Counted from the first letter of the stretch, positions 36,735-45,319 are shown. The stretch: DNA of 64,000 bases from Natranaerovirga hydrolytica (GCF_004339095.1 NZ_SMGQ01000019.1:1-64000); one strand, 5' to 3'. Numbers and translations are program-made. Notes: generated by a model not told the origin, from the sequence alone.

Positions 36735-36776
36735 AAAAAAGCTAAAAAGTCCACTTTATGACTTTTTAGCTTTTTT
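36735..36776. terminator. Bidirectional terminator
   Basis: Perfect 16-base arms at 36735-36750 and 36761-36776 (AAAAAAGCTAAAAAGT and complement) between the converging YtxH-like and flavin reductase genes; it slightly overlaps the end of the latter. Confidence 0.8.
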
Positions 36777-37358
36777 ATTGCTTTTTCTTTTGTTTTTTTT
36801 CTTTGTAATTGAATAGCCAAATGTGCCCAATTTATTCCCTAAATCAAAATACCCACCATGAGAATAACAAATTGGATTGGTTTTATCCAAGTGAAATTTT
36901 CCATTTTCATCAATATACTCATCTTCTACATTCACCGCTACTACTTCAGCAATAAACATATCATGTGAACCTAAGGTTACAATATCTTTTAAAATGCATT
37001 CTATATTAACAGGACTTTCTTTTATGATTGGCGATTTTACTTTTGTAGCTTTTTCTGGCGTTAACTGAGTTATTTCAAACTTATTTATATTTTTCCCCGA
37101 TTTAACACCGCAATAATCAACCGCTTTAACCATATCTGCCGTTGTAAGATTGATAACAAAATCTTTTGTTTCTTTTATAAGGTCATAAGAATGTCTACTG
37201 GGTTTTATAGAAATATATACCATGGGTGGATTGGTACAAATGGTTCCTGTCCAAGCAATGGTTATAAGATTAAACGTTTCCTTTTTATCACCGCAGCTTA
37301 CTAAAACAGCTGGTAATGGATAAATCATATTTCCTGGTTTCCAAGTTATTTTTGCCAT
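36756..37358 (-). CDS. Flavin reductase family protein
   Basis: A 200-residue FMN-binding split-barrel protein: KPGNMIYPLPAVLVSCGD at the start, then NLITIAWTGTICTNPPMVYISI and RHSYDLIKETKDFVINL, typical of the flavoredoxin-like branch. It probably binds FMN and passes electrons in an anaerobic chain. The start is ATG at 37358 with a GGAG site; the longer in-frame ORF has none. It ends in a Lys/Arg-rich tail, KKKNKRKSNKKAKKS, which is unusual for the family and may bind nucleic acid or membranes (inference). Confidence 0.85.
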   Translation of the reverse strand: MAKITWKPGNMIYPLPAVLVSCGDKKETFNLITIAWTGTICTNPPMVYISIKPSRHSYDLIKETKDFVINLTTADMVKAVDYCGVKSGKNINKFEITQLTPEKATKVKSPIIKESPVNIECILKDIVTLGSHDMFIAEVVAVNVEDEYIDENGKFHLDKTNPICYSHGGYFDLGNKLGTFGYSITKKKNKRKSNKKAKKS

Positions 37359-37519
37359 AATTTGTTTTTCTCCTTTATAAATATTTCCTGGGTAATAATA
37401 GTATAACATATAATTATAAGTATAAAAATTCTTCTGTTGTTTATACTATAAATTGCAAACAGATTGTATATCTATACACATAACAATCTCATAACACATT
37501 CACTTTAGGAGGATTTATT

Positions 37520-37945
37520 ATGGATATAAAAGAAATTATGACCACTAATATTGTTAGTGTCCCTGAAAATACTTCTTTAAAAGACATTGCAAAAAAAATG
37601 TCCGATACCGGCGTTGGTTCTATTTTAGTTATAGAAAACAATGCCTTAAATGGAATTATTACCGACAGAGACATTGTAACTAGAGGACTTGCTTCTGACA
37701 AGGATATTAATACCCTAACAGCTTGTGATGTGATGACAAAAAACGTTATTACAGCTAGTATAAATGAAGATTTAGACCATGTTATTGATTTAATGTCTGA
37801 TCATCAAGTTAAGCGTATTCCAATTATGGATAGCAATGAAGTTAAAGGCGTTGTTTCTTTAGGTGATATGTCTCAAACTTATATACTAGAAGATGATGCG
37901 GGAGAAGTTCTACACGATATTACTGAAAAAAGCTTTAATCAATAA
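37520..37945 (+). CDS. CBS domain pair protein
   Basis: A 141-residue protein made of two CBS motifs (about 1-60 and 68-130): MTTNIVSVPENTSLKDIAKKM, GSILVIENNALNGIITDRDIVTRG, then VMTKNVITAS and VKRIPIMDSNEVKGVVSLGDM. Such stand-alone pairs bind adenine nucleotides and act as energy sensors. The AGGAGG site is well placed. It is monocistronic. Confidence 0.9.
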   Translation: MDIKEIMTTNIVSVPENTSLKDIAKKMSDTGVGSILVIENNALNGIITDRDIVTRGLASDKDINTLTACDVMTKNVITASINEDLDHVIDLMSDHQVKRIPIMDSNEVKGVVSLGDMSQTYILEDDAGEVLHDITEKSFNQ

Positions 37946-37984
37946 TAGGATTTAACCTACTATAAACAGTAATCTAGGAAACTG

Positions 37985-38039
37985 TGAAAGTCTAGTCTGC
38001 AAACTTCCTTGCAAAAATTTCAAGATTAGACTTTCATTG
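37985..38039. repeat. Dispersed palindromic repeat, copy C
   Basis: GAAAGTCTAGTCTG...AGATTAGACTTTCATT forms a hairpin of about 53 bases. It aligns with the second module of the copies at 6875-6926 and 43720-43774. It lies between the CBS gene and the transporter gene. Confidence 0.6.
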
Positions 38040-38079
38040 AAATCTTTTTCATATTTATGTAATAAATTATGATTATCAA

Positions 38080-38108
38080 TTGATATCCTTAGCAATACAT
38101 ACTATAAT
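38080..38108 (+). promoter_or_regulatory. Promoter of the AI-2E family gene
   Basis: TTGATA (38080-38085), a 17-bp spacer, then TATAAT (38103-38108), 31 bases before the start codon. Confidence 0.65.
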
Positions 38109-38139
38109 GATAATATGACAATCATAAGTGGGGGCTTTT

Positions 38140-39324
38140 ATGAAAAATAATAACCGATTTGAGTTTAACAAAAAGTATTTTACCATTAGTATTTATGCAT
38201 TCTTTGTTATTATATTAGCTTTATTATTTTTCCGAATCATTTCTAACTGGTCATCCACGTTAGACTTCTTTGGTTCTGCATTCAATATTTTATCACCATT
38301 CTTAATTGCTTTTTTAATCGCTTATTTGTTGTTACCCATTATTAATTGGGTTGAAAAAAACATTGTCTCTAAATTAAAGTTAAAAAAACATACCATAAAT
38401 AATTTAAAAATCAAACGTGTCTTATCCATATTAATGGTTTACATTTTTTTATTTGCTTTTCTATCTTTAACACTAATTTATGTGATTCCACAAATAACCT
38501 ACAGTATAAACGAAATTATAGACAAATTACCTTCATATTATAATGAAATTTATTATATTCTAAATAGAACCATCGAAAATATATTTGAACATTATCCAAG
38601 AGTGGATATTTATACCCTGCAACATACCCTTAACAATTTTATTCCCAACATTTTTGAAGAAGCTCAAAACTTACTGCCTAGATTATTTGGTATTTCTCTT
38701 TCTATTGTTTCTGGATTTATAAACATACTATTGGCTTTTGTTATTTCATTTTATTTATTAACGGAAAAAGAAGCTTTTATATTAAAAAGTAAGAAAGTAA
38801 TATTTGCTTTTTTACCACCTAACCAAGCAAAAAACACCATAGATATATTAAAGAATTGTCATCGAATTTTTTCTAGGTTTGTTATTGGCAAAGCTTTGGA
38901 TTCACTAATTATTGGCATTCTTTGCTTTGTTGTTCTTTTTATTTTTAGAATTCCTTATGCCTTATTACTAAGTTTTATTATCGGCATTACCAATATGATT
39001 CCTTATTTTGGACCTTTTATTGGTGCCATTCCAGGCGTGTTAATTTTGTTAATCATCAATCCTATGCAAGCTTTTTGGTTTGCATTAATTATCTTAGCTT
39101 TACAACAATTTGATGGTCTATATTTGGGACCAAAAATACTTGGTGATTCCACAGGATTATCTCCTTTTTGGGTAATCTTTTCTATAATTGTTGGAGGCGC
39201 TATTTTCGGCGTTATTGGTATGTTCTTAGGCGTTCCTGTTTTTGCTGTCCTTTCATACCTTTTTGATAAATTAATTAATAAAAAATTACTTCAAAAAGAA
39301 GTAACTCTAGATCATAAAAATTAA
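38140..39324 (+). CDS. AI-2E family transporter (PerM-like)
   Basis: A 394-residue membrane protein with about eight segments. It starts at ATG 38140, a few bases after GGGGG. The signature region RIPYALLLSFIIGITNMIPYFGPFIGAIPG and the late GDSTGLSPFWVIFSIIVGGAIFGVIGMFLGVP motifs are typical. The family contains proteins named for AI-2 export and others for sodium/proton exchange, so substrate is uncertain. Confidence 0.85.
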   Translation: MKNNNRFEFNKKYFTISIYAFFVIILALLFFRIISNWSSTLDFFGSAFNILSPFLIAFLIAYLLLPIINWVEKNIVSKLKLKKHTINNLKIKRVLSILMVYIFLFAFLSLTLIYVIPQITYSINEIIDKLPSYYNEIYYILNRTIENIFEHYPRVDIYTLQHTLNNFIPNIFEEAQNLLPRLFGISLSIVSGFINILLAFVISFYLLTEKEAFILKSKKVIFAFLPPNQAKNTIDILKNCHRIFSRFVIGKALDSLIIGILCFVVLFIFRIPYALLLSFIIGITNMIPYFGPFIGAIPGVLILLIINPMQAFWFALIILALQQFDGLYLGPKILGDSTGLSPFWVIFSIIVGGAIFGVIGMFLGVPVFAVLSYLFDKLINKKLLQKEVTLDHKN

Positions 39325-39350
39325 AAGAGGATTTCTAAAGAAATCCTCTT
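39325..39350. terminator. Bidirectional terminator
   Basis: AAGAGGATTTC (39325-39335), TAAA loop, GAAATCCTCTT (39340-39350), between the converging AI-2E and trxA genes. Confidence 0.75.
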
Positions 39351-39354
39351 AATC

Positions 39355-39672
39355 TTATACGTGTGCATTAATTTTTTCTTCTAACTGTTGCTTGGGTATT
39401 GCGCCAACCATAGTGTCGACAACTTCACCATTTTTAATTAATAGCAACGTTGGAATACTCATTACCTTATACTTTTGAGCAATTGTACCATTTTGATCTA
39501 CATTTAATTTTCCTACTTTTGCTTTTCCTTCAAAATCTTGTGCCAATTCATCTATTACTGGTGACATCATTTTACAAGGGCCGCACCAATCCGCATAAAA
39601 ATCAACTAAAACTGGTACATCTGAATTTAATACCTCATTTTCAAAATTTGAATCTGTGAATGCTAGTGACAT
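39355..39672 (-). CDS. trxA: Thioredoxin
   Basis: A 105-residue thioredoxin with the active site DWCGPCKMM at about residues 30-38 and the cis-proline segment MSIPTLLLIKNG. It reduces protein disulfides in the cytosol. No thioredoxin reductase gene is adjacent. Its promoter is at 39739-39712. Confidence 0.96.
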   Translation of the reverse strand: MSLAFTDSNFENEVLNSDVPVLVDFYADWCGPCKMMSPVIDELAQDFEGKAKVGKLNVDQNGTIAQKYKVMSIPTLLLIKNGEVVDTMVGAIPKQQLEEKINAHV

Positions 39673-39711
39673 AATAATTCCTCCTTAAATAGTTAATGCT
39701 CTCTTAATATT

Positions 39712-39739
39712 ATTATATTACAATATATAAATATGTCAA
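39712..39739 (-). promoter_or_regulatory. trxA promoter
   Basis: On the minus strand, TTGACA (39739-39734), a 16-bp spacer and TATAAT (39717-39712). Confidence 0.7.
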
Positions 39740-39871
39740 CCTTTAAATTAAATTTTTTTTATTTCTTTTAAAATAGTATGCCGAATACAACTTATATTAT
39801 TCTTGATCAGCGATTTTAATTACTAAGCATTTTTGATATAATATAGACAAATAGATTTTTAGGAGGATTTT

Positions 39872-40819
39872 ATGGGAGCAATAAAAAAAGTCAATAGATT
39901 ATTTTTGGTTATCATTTGTCTCAACGTTATAGTGTCTTTTTTGTATATGGACATCCTTTATTTATTAAATTTAGAGAGTACGATTCTTGTACAAATTTTA
40001 TTTCCTCAACTTGTGCTGTTATTATTACCTACTGTCATTTATCTCTTTCTAAATAAAACACAACTCAAAGAAATTTTAAGAATTAATCCCATTAATTTAT
40101 TGGATTGTTTTTTGATTATTTTATTTAGTTTATTCATTTTTCCTGTCGGTTCTTTTTTAAATGTTTTATCTCAACTCTTTGTTGCAAATCATATAGAAGG
40201 CGTGTTATTAGATATTACATCTTTACCTTTTGTATTATCTTTAACTATAATTGCTATTGTACCTTCTATTACAGAAGAACTATTATGTAGAGGTGTTTTA
40301 TATCAAAGTTATCGTAAAGTAAGTATTGTAAAAGCTGGCTTATTAAGTAGTTTTTTATTTGGTGTTATACATATGAATTTAAATCAATTTTTATATGCCT
40401 TTGTACTTGGATTTATTTTTATATTATTAGTAGAAGCAACCAATTCTATATTTTCTTCTATAATTGCTCATTTTACTATTAATACTATACCTATAACTGC
40501 ACTTTACTTACTATCTCAGTATGATACTATGCAAATGTCTATGCCTACTGAAACCGTGGATGCTGATATCATTATTTCTCTTATTGGTATCTTTGTATTA
40601 ATGTTATTTACTTTACCTATAGCTGTTTTTATCTTTTATATTATTGCAAAGCGCAATAATACACTAGAACATATAAAGTCTATTTTTAATACCAATAAAA
40701 ACAAATCCTCTGCTGACCCAACAATGCTTATACCTAAAAAAGAAAACTTGCTCACTTGGCATATTTATATATGTATTTTTCTTTTTATTGGTTTTAGTCT
40801 GCTAATAGAACTTTTATAA
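39872..40819 (+). CDS. CPBP family intramembrane metalloprotease
   Basis: A 315-residue membrane protein with seven or eight segments. Motifs of the CPBP (Abi, Rce1-like) family are EELLCRGVLYQSYRK, FGVIHMNLNQF and IIAHFTINT. Members act as intramembrane proteases, often in bacteriocin immunity or signalling; the substrate is unknown. A well-placed AGGAGG precedes ATG. A bidirectional terminator follows. Confidence 0.88.
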   Translation: MGAIKKVNRLFLVIICLNVIVSFLYMDILYLLNLESTILVQILFPQLVLLLLPTVIYLFLNKTQLKEILRINPINLLDCFLIILFSLFIFPVGSFLNVLSQLFVANHIEGVLLDITSLPFVLSLTIIAIVPSITEELLCRGVLYQSYRKVSIVKAGLLSSFLFGVIHMNLNQFLYAFVLGFIFILLVEATNSIFSSIIAHFTINTIPITALYLLSQYDTMQMSMPTETVDADIIISLIGIFVLMLFTLPIAVFIFYIIAKRNNTLEHIKSIFNTNKNKSSADPTMLIPKKENLLTWHIYICIFLFIGFSLLIELL

Positions 40820-40830
40820 CAAATATATAA

Positions 40831-40870
40831 AAGAAAAAATTCAAACCTTTTTAGCCTTGAATTTTTTCTT
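40831..40870. terminator. Bidirectional terminator
   Basis: Perfect 14-base arms AAGAAAAAATTCAA (40831-40844) and complement (40857-40870), followed by a long T-run, between the CPBP gene and a converging small gene. Confidence 0.8.
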
Positions 40871-40875
40871 TTTTT

Positions 40876-41070
40876 TTATGCTTTTTCTTCTTGTTTATTT
40901 TTATCTTTTTTTTCCTCTTTATCATCTGTATTAATGACTTTAACAACATCTGATATAACCTCTTCAATCTCATCTAATGCTTTTATGAATTTATCCGGAC
41001 TTTTATTGGCTTTTTTTCTTCCATAAGTTAGGGTACTCATCTTATAATTTATTTTTTCTCTTATCTTCAC
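40876..41070 (-). CDS. Hypothetical 64-residue charged protein
   Basis: A short, soluble, highly charged protein: N-terminal basic half (MKIREKINYKMSTLTYGRKK) and a Lys/Glu/Asp-rich tail. It converges with the CPBP gene and shares its terminator. No motif is recognised. Support comes from its isolated reading frame and terminator, not from similarity. Confidence 0.45.
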   Translation of the reverse strand: MKIREKINYKMSTLTYGRKKANKSPDKFIKALDEIEEVISDVVKVINTDDKEEKKDKNKQEEKA

Positions 41071-41150
41071 ATTATAAGCCCCTTTATTTGTTCTTATAAT
41101 ACTATATTACTTTTATATCCAAATGGTTTCTAGTTGTTATAGAATTAATG

Positions 41151-41206
41151 CTTTCATTAAAACTTGTGCCTGAAGCAGAGCGAAAGACAGGCTTACAAAT
41201 TAATAT
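41151..41206. repeat. Dispersed palindromic repeat, copy D
   Basis: CTTTCATTAAAACTTGTGCC...AGGCTTACAAATTAATAT aligns with copy A at 3345-3400 in the same orientation. It covers the stop codon of the MgtC-type gene (41200-41202), so it lies partly inside the gene end. Confidence 0.65.
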
Positions 41207-41880
41207 TTTTTAATGATATTAGCGGATTGAACGCCTTCTAATTCTGTTATTTCTTCTAAAAACTTAGGTTGTTTTCGTGTTTGGTACATAATCACTTGAA
41301 AATTAATTAGAGGCGGATCCTTTTCAATTTCAAAAATCTCAATACTTAATTCATTTTTTTCTAAAATAGCATATATGGCTTTAATAACAGATTTTACATC
41401 TTCTACTTCAACGCGTACATATAATTTATTTAATTTCTTAATAAAGGTTCTTTCCACTTTTCCTAAAGCCATTAATGCAAAAATCACAATAATTGTAGCA
41501 ACAATACCTATAGAGTACAAACCGCTTCCTACAATCAAACCAATACAAGCTACCATCCATATACTAGCTGCTGTGGTTAATCCTCTTACTTTGTTTCCAT
41601 CTCTTAAAATCGTTCCTGCTCCTAAAAATCCAATCCCGCTAATAACGCCTTGAGCAATTCTACTTGTATCCAGTTCTTCAGAAGACATATGCCAAATCAT
41701 GGCAAGAATCATAATTAAACAACTTGCTAAACATACAATAAGATGGGTTCTCAATCCTGCTGCATGGTTTTTTCTTTCTCGTTCATATCCCACTAACCCA
41801 CCTATTATACTGGCAAGTACTAACCTAAAAAAAGCCTCTAACAAAATACCATTGTCTACATAACCTGCTAAAGAAAACAT
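41200..41880 (-). CDS. MgtC/SapB family membrane protein
   Basis: A 226-residue protein with four or five membrane segments. It carries LASIIGGLVGYERERKNHAAGLRTHLIV and GFLGAGTILRDGNKVRGLTTAASIW, the MgtC signatures. The C-terminal ACT-like cytoplasmic domain (about 150-226) is present. The family is linked to magnesium homeostasis and virulence in some bacteria. The last residues and stop codon fall within a dispersed repeat. Confidence 0.92.
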   Translation of the reverse strand: MFSLAGYVDNGILLEAFFRLVLASIIGGLVGYERERKNHAAGLRTHLIVCLASCLIMILAMIWHMSSEELDTSRIAQGVISGIGFLGAGTILRDGNKVRGLTTAASIWMVACIGLIVGSGLYSIGIVATIIVIFALMALGKVERTFIKKLNKLYVRVEVEDVKSVIKAIYAILEKNELSIEIFEIEKDPPLINFQVIMYQTRKQPKFLEEITELEGVQSANIIKKY

Positions 41881-41902
41881 ATTGCCACACTCCCAACCTT
41901 AC

Positions 41903-42541
41903 TTATTGTTTTTGCAACGCTTCTACTCTATAAATGGGTTTACCCATTTTTAAAAAACGCTCTTCATATTCTGTCATAACATTTCCTTCAAAGTCCGAAT
42001 GGTGTAGATTATATGTAATATTTTTAAGCAACCATTGATTCTTTTTGAATTCACTCAGAGAAAAATCAAATAAATCTTTGTTATCTGTTTTAAAACATAC
42101 AGCTCCATTTTTAGTCAATATACGACTGTATTTATTTAGAAAATTACTATGGGTTAATCTTCTTTTAGCATGTCTATCTTTAGGCCAAGGATCTGAAAAA
42201 TTTAAGTATATTTCATTTATTTCATTCATCTGAAAAACTTCTTCTATCTTATGAGCATCCATTCTAATAATCATTGCGTTACTTTTTTCTACCCTATCTA
42301 ACTTGTAAATGGCTTTGGCTACTAAACTAGAGTATTTTTCAATGCCAATATAATTAATATGGTCATTTTGCTGCGCCAACGTTGTTACAAATTTTCCTCT
42401 TCCCATTCCTATTTCAATGTGAATGGGGTTATCATTTTGAAAGAGTTCTCTCCATTTTCCTTTATACAACCAAGGTTCTTCTATTACTTTATCGTGATTG
42501 GCTAAAAGTTCTTTAGCTCCTTTTACATTTCTAAGTCTCAT
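41903..42541 (-). CDS. trmB: tRNA (guanine-N7)-methyltransferase
   Basis: A 212-residue SAM-dependent enzyme that makes m7G46 in tRNA. Motifs are HIEIGMGRGKFVTTLA for SAM binding and INEIYLNFSDPWPKDRHAKRRLTH, the TrmB signature. Length and start are normal. Confidence 0.95.
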   Translation of the reverse strand: MRLRNVKGAKELLANHDKVIEEPWLYKGKWRELFQNDNPIHIEIGMGRGKFVTTLAQQNDHINYIGIEKYSSLVAKAIYKLDRVEKSNAMIIRMDAHKIEEVFQMNEINEIYLNFSDPWPKDRHAKRRLTHSNFLNKYSRILTKNGAVCFKTDNKDLFDFSLSEFKKNQWLLKNITYNLHHSDFEGNVMTEYEERFLKMGKPIYRVEALQKQ

Positions 42542-42617
42542 TTATACTTTCTCCTTATAAATACTATATTAACTATTATTATAAAGGTGCTTGTTTTTTA
42601 TGTAAAGCTACAAGCAC

Positions 42618-43580
42618 TTAAATTATGTTTAAGGTGCTTTCATCTTTCCACTGCCAGCTAGGTTCTGTTCTTTTAATATCTTTCACTAATTTAAATAAAG
42701 CCAAATCCTTTTGCTTTGCTTCTAACATAATATCAAAATCCTTTTTATACTCTTTAAATAACCTAATAACATCATAAAAATCATCAATAGCTATATAATC
42801 TGAATGTTTTCTATCATTTAAAAAATCTCTTGGTGAAGACAGGTGTATTTTAGGTGGTAAATTGTCGTATTGCCAAGTCAATAATATTTTTTCTATATAT
42901 TGCTCTAAATGTATATCACTTTTCCCATTGCACTTATGATGATGCACATCTAGAACCATTGGTATATTGAGTTCATTGCATAAATTGAGTGTATCTACTA
43001 CATTATATACCTTATCATCATTCTCTAATAATATGTTTTTTTGTATACAGTCTGGTAACTTTTTAAACTGATTAACAAATCTTTCCATTGCCTTTTCTTT
43101 TCCACCTACGCCTCCACCTATATGAAGAATCATTTTAGGATCCTTGATATTTAGGTGCTTTAGTACATTGTGTTGAATTTGTAAATTTGTTTTAGTATTT
43201 TGAAATACTTCTTCTCGATGAGAATTAATCACATTAAATTGATCTGGATGAGTATCTACTCGCATATGATTATCATTAATGTGTTTTCCAATTGATTTAA
43301 ACTCTTCTTTAAAAATCGTAAAAAAGTCCCAATTTTTCACATCTGGATGAGTTGCTAATGGTACTAAGTTTGAAGTGAGCCTATAAAAATGAATGTTATT
43401 TTTAATATTATAGTGAATTATTGTTTTTAAATCCTCTAAATTTGATGCGGTTACTTTTTTAAGTTTATTTAATTTTTCTTCTTCTGACAGTTTATTATAA
43501 TAAGAAAAAGTTACTGTACTTGAAGCTGTTACCTTTGGTAAATTTAATGATTTAGCAACATACCCTATACGAACAATCAA
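42618..43580 (-). CDS. uvsE: UV damage endonuclease
   Basis: A 320-residue TIM-barrel endonuclease (UvsE/UVDE) that nicks DNA 5' of UV photoproducts. Seen are metal-binding segments HPDQFNVINSHREEVF, LHIGGGVGGKEKAMERF, ILLENDDKVYNVVDTL and MVLDVHHHKCN. The start is placed at TTG 43580 (MIVRIGYVAKS), with CGGAG at proper distance; an upstream TTG at 43589 abuts that site. No LexA box is obvious upstream. Confidence 0.9.
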   Translation of the reverse strand: MIVRIGYVAKSLNLPKVTASSTVTFSYYNKLSEEEKLNKLKKVTASNLEDLKTIIHYNIKNNIHFYRLTSNLVPLATHPDVKNWDFFTIFKEEFKSIGKHINDNHMRVDTHPDQFNVINSHREEVFQNTKTNLQIQHNVLKHLNIKDPKMILHIGGGVGGKEKAMERFVNQFKKLPDCIQKNILLENDDKVYNVVDTLNLCNELNIPMVLDVHHHKCNGKSDIHLEQYIEKILLTWQYDNLPPKIHLSSPRDFLNDRKHSDYIAIDDFYDVIRLFKEYKKDFDIMLEAKQKDLALFKLVKDIKRTEPSWQWKDESTLNII

Positions 43581-43680
43581 CTGATTCAACTCCGCTTCTA
43601 TTTTTAAACATAAAAGGATTTATCTATTATTGGTATAAATTTTTATTTTATACATAATAAATAAATCCACCTATTAACTC

Positions 43681-43774
43681 AACTTGTGCCTATTACTAGG
43701 GTAATAGACACAAGTTATCAATGAAAGTCTAATTTGAAACCGTACTCGTAAAGATTTGGAAATTAGACTTTCAT
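43681..43774. repeat. Dispersed palindromic repeat, copy E (two modules)
   Basis: The first module is AACTTGTG...CACAAGTT (43681-43716). The second starts ATGAAAGTCTAATTTG and ends AAATTAGACTTTCATT (43720-43774), enclosing ACTCGTAAAGATT. The second module is the inverse of the one at 6875-6926. Found between uvsE and the DUF3881 gene. Confidence 0.65.
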
Positions 43775-43791
43775 TGTATTCTTTCTTTAAT

Positions 43792-44667
43792 TTATCTTGT
43801 AAAGATTACATTGCCTTGAAGCCATATAATCCCTTTAAATCGTCTGCCTTGTTCTGGATAACCTGTTAAATGCTCTTTATTAATACAAACTTCAAAGCTA
43901 AGACCTAAGCACTTTAAGCTTAATAAAAAAACATCTTCACCTGTTATGCCATTTTTCACTTCTTTCACTTCTTTTATGGTAGCAAGGACTGAATACTCAT
44001 CACCTTTTAAACCATAAGGCATAAAATAACCCTCTACTATGCTTAATACATCTTCATTTTTTAACCTTTCTTCAATAATATAAGCGATTTCCTCTTCCTC
44101 TAAAGCCAATAAATCTATTGCTTCCTCGTCTCCATTACGCGCTGCTTTCATCAACTCTATTCTAAACTTTTCTTCTTCCTCTTCTAAAACTTCTTCAATT
44201 TCATCCTTTTCAATGGGTAGTAAAACATTTGCCTCTTCACTATAACCGCTTAAAGAAATGCCTTCAATAAATATATCTTTTTTATTTTCAACACTTAAGT
44301 ACTCTGTCACATTTTGAAGATAAAATGAAAGAGGCATACCTGAGTAATTTTCTTCGCATGAAACATAATATTCATCTTTCTCATTGATTTTCTCTATATC
44401 AACTTCATTGGTATCTAATATATACTTACCTTTAAAGTAGGGAATGACCAAGTCAATAATGGTTTCATCAAATTCATCTAATTCTCCTCTTATTAAAAAA
44501 CCTATTCTTTCTCCTACCTCTTTAATTAATTCTACTTTTAAGATATCCTCTCCAAAATTGGATATCATTTTTTGGGTTGGTTCTAATATGGCTGAATCTA
44601 ATAGTTTACTATAGGACTTCTTACTTTTATAATTTCTAAAACCTATAGAGGAAAGATATCTGTACAT
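43792..44667 (-). CDS. DUF3881 family protein
   Basis: A 291-residue soluble protein with the opening MYRYLSSIGFRNYKSKKSY, an acidic glutamate-rich middle (EEVLEEEEEKF; LLALEEEEI) and a beta-rich C-terminal half ending GRRFKGIIWLQGNVIF. I recognise this as the DUF3881 family, found mainly in Lachnospiraceae and relatives, with no known role. Its presence supports the taxonomic placement of the window. It stands alone, flanked by repeats and a 342-bp gap. Confidence 0.7.
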   Translation of the reverse strand: MYRYLSSIGFRNYKSKKSYSKLLDSAILEPTQKMISNFGEDILKVELIKEVGERIGFLIRGELDEFDETIIDLVIPYFKGKYILDTNEVDIEKINEKDEYYVSCEENYSGMPLSFYLQNVTEYLSVENKKDIFIEGISLSGYSEEANVLLPIEKDEIEEVLEEEEEKFRIELMKAARNGDEEAIDLLALEEEEIAYIIEERLKNEDVLSIVEGYFMPYGLKGDEYSVLATIKEVKEVKNGITGEDVFLLSLKCLGLSFEVCINKEHLTGYPEQGRRFKGIIWLQGNVIFTR

Positions 44668-45009
44668 ATTTACTTACCTCCTTTTTTGAAAAATTTACAT
44701 TTATATTTATCTTTATATCATTTATTAAATAAATTGTCTAGTAAAACCCAAATACATTCACAGAACTTATTACAAAATACTTTTACGTTATTGATTTACA
44801 TTTAAGAATCACATAAATTAGCTAATCAATTTATGACTAAACACTTACATAATTTTAACACAAAAACTGTTTTAAATATACCTATAGATGATTTATTTTC
44901 TCGTTCTATTAGAAACCTTTATAAAAAAATATTCTTTACATTGAGTAAAAGCAAATAATGTATTATAATATTAATATATTCAAAAAAACTTTTTAGAAGG
45001 GTGATTTTA
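44668..45009. other. Gene-free intergenic region
   Basis: AT-rich, between the DUF3881 start and the divergent ArsR-type gene. Apart from the promoter at 44941-44969, I see no ORF with a ribosome binding site, no recognised RNA and no repeat copy. Confidence 0.6.
44941..44969 (+). promoter_or_regulatory. Promoter of the ArsR-type regulator
   Basis: TTGAGT (44941-44946), a 17-bp spacer, then TATAAT (44964-44969), 40 bases before the start codon. Confidence 0.6.
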
Positions 45010-45291
45010 GTGGATGCTTCAAGATTTAATAGAACAGCAGATATTTTAAAGGTTTTAGGCCATCCTGTGCGCTTATGTATTGTCCATGGACTTGTAAAAC
45101 AAGAAACTTGTAATGTTTCTTATATCCAAAGCTGTTTGAATATTCCTCAATCAACTGTATCACAACATATGAGTAAATTAAAATCTGCAGGAATAATCGA
45201 GGGTACTAGAAAAGGCTTAGAAATTGTATATAGAGTTGTAGATGAAGATGCATTTAAAATAATTGAAACTTTATATCCCGGTTGTAAATAA
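45010..45291 (+). CDS. ArsR/SmtB family transcriptional regulator
   Basis: A 93-residue winged helix protein: ILKVLGHPVRLCIVHGLVKQETCNVSYIQSCLNIPQSTVSQHMSKL contains the family helix-turn-helix. Cysteines at the CNVSYIQSC segment and the C-terminal PGCK may bind metal or thiols, but the ELCVCDL metal motif is not present. The start is GTG 45010 after AGAAGGGTGA. It is not linked to an obvious target. Confidence 0.85.
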   Translation: MDASRFNRTADILKVLGHPVRLCIVHGLVKQETCNVSYIQSCLNIPQSTVSQHMSKLKSAGIIEGTRKGLEIVYRVVDEDAFKIIETLYPGCK

Positions 45292-45319
45292 ATAGCGTAG
45301 CTTAAAAGCTACGCTATTT
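45290..45319. terminator. Terminator between ArsR-type gene and serS
   Basis: Perfect arms AAATAGCGTAGCT (45290-45302) and AGCTACGCTATTT (45307-45319), followed by TTATTTTATTT on the plus strand; the converging serS may use it too. Confidence 0.8.

Noticed and set aside
43681-43774. CRISPR array
   Set aside because: The repeats are few, unevenly spaced over the whole window and palindromic; there are no regular spacers and no cas genes.
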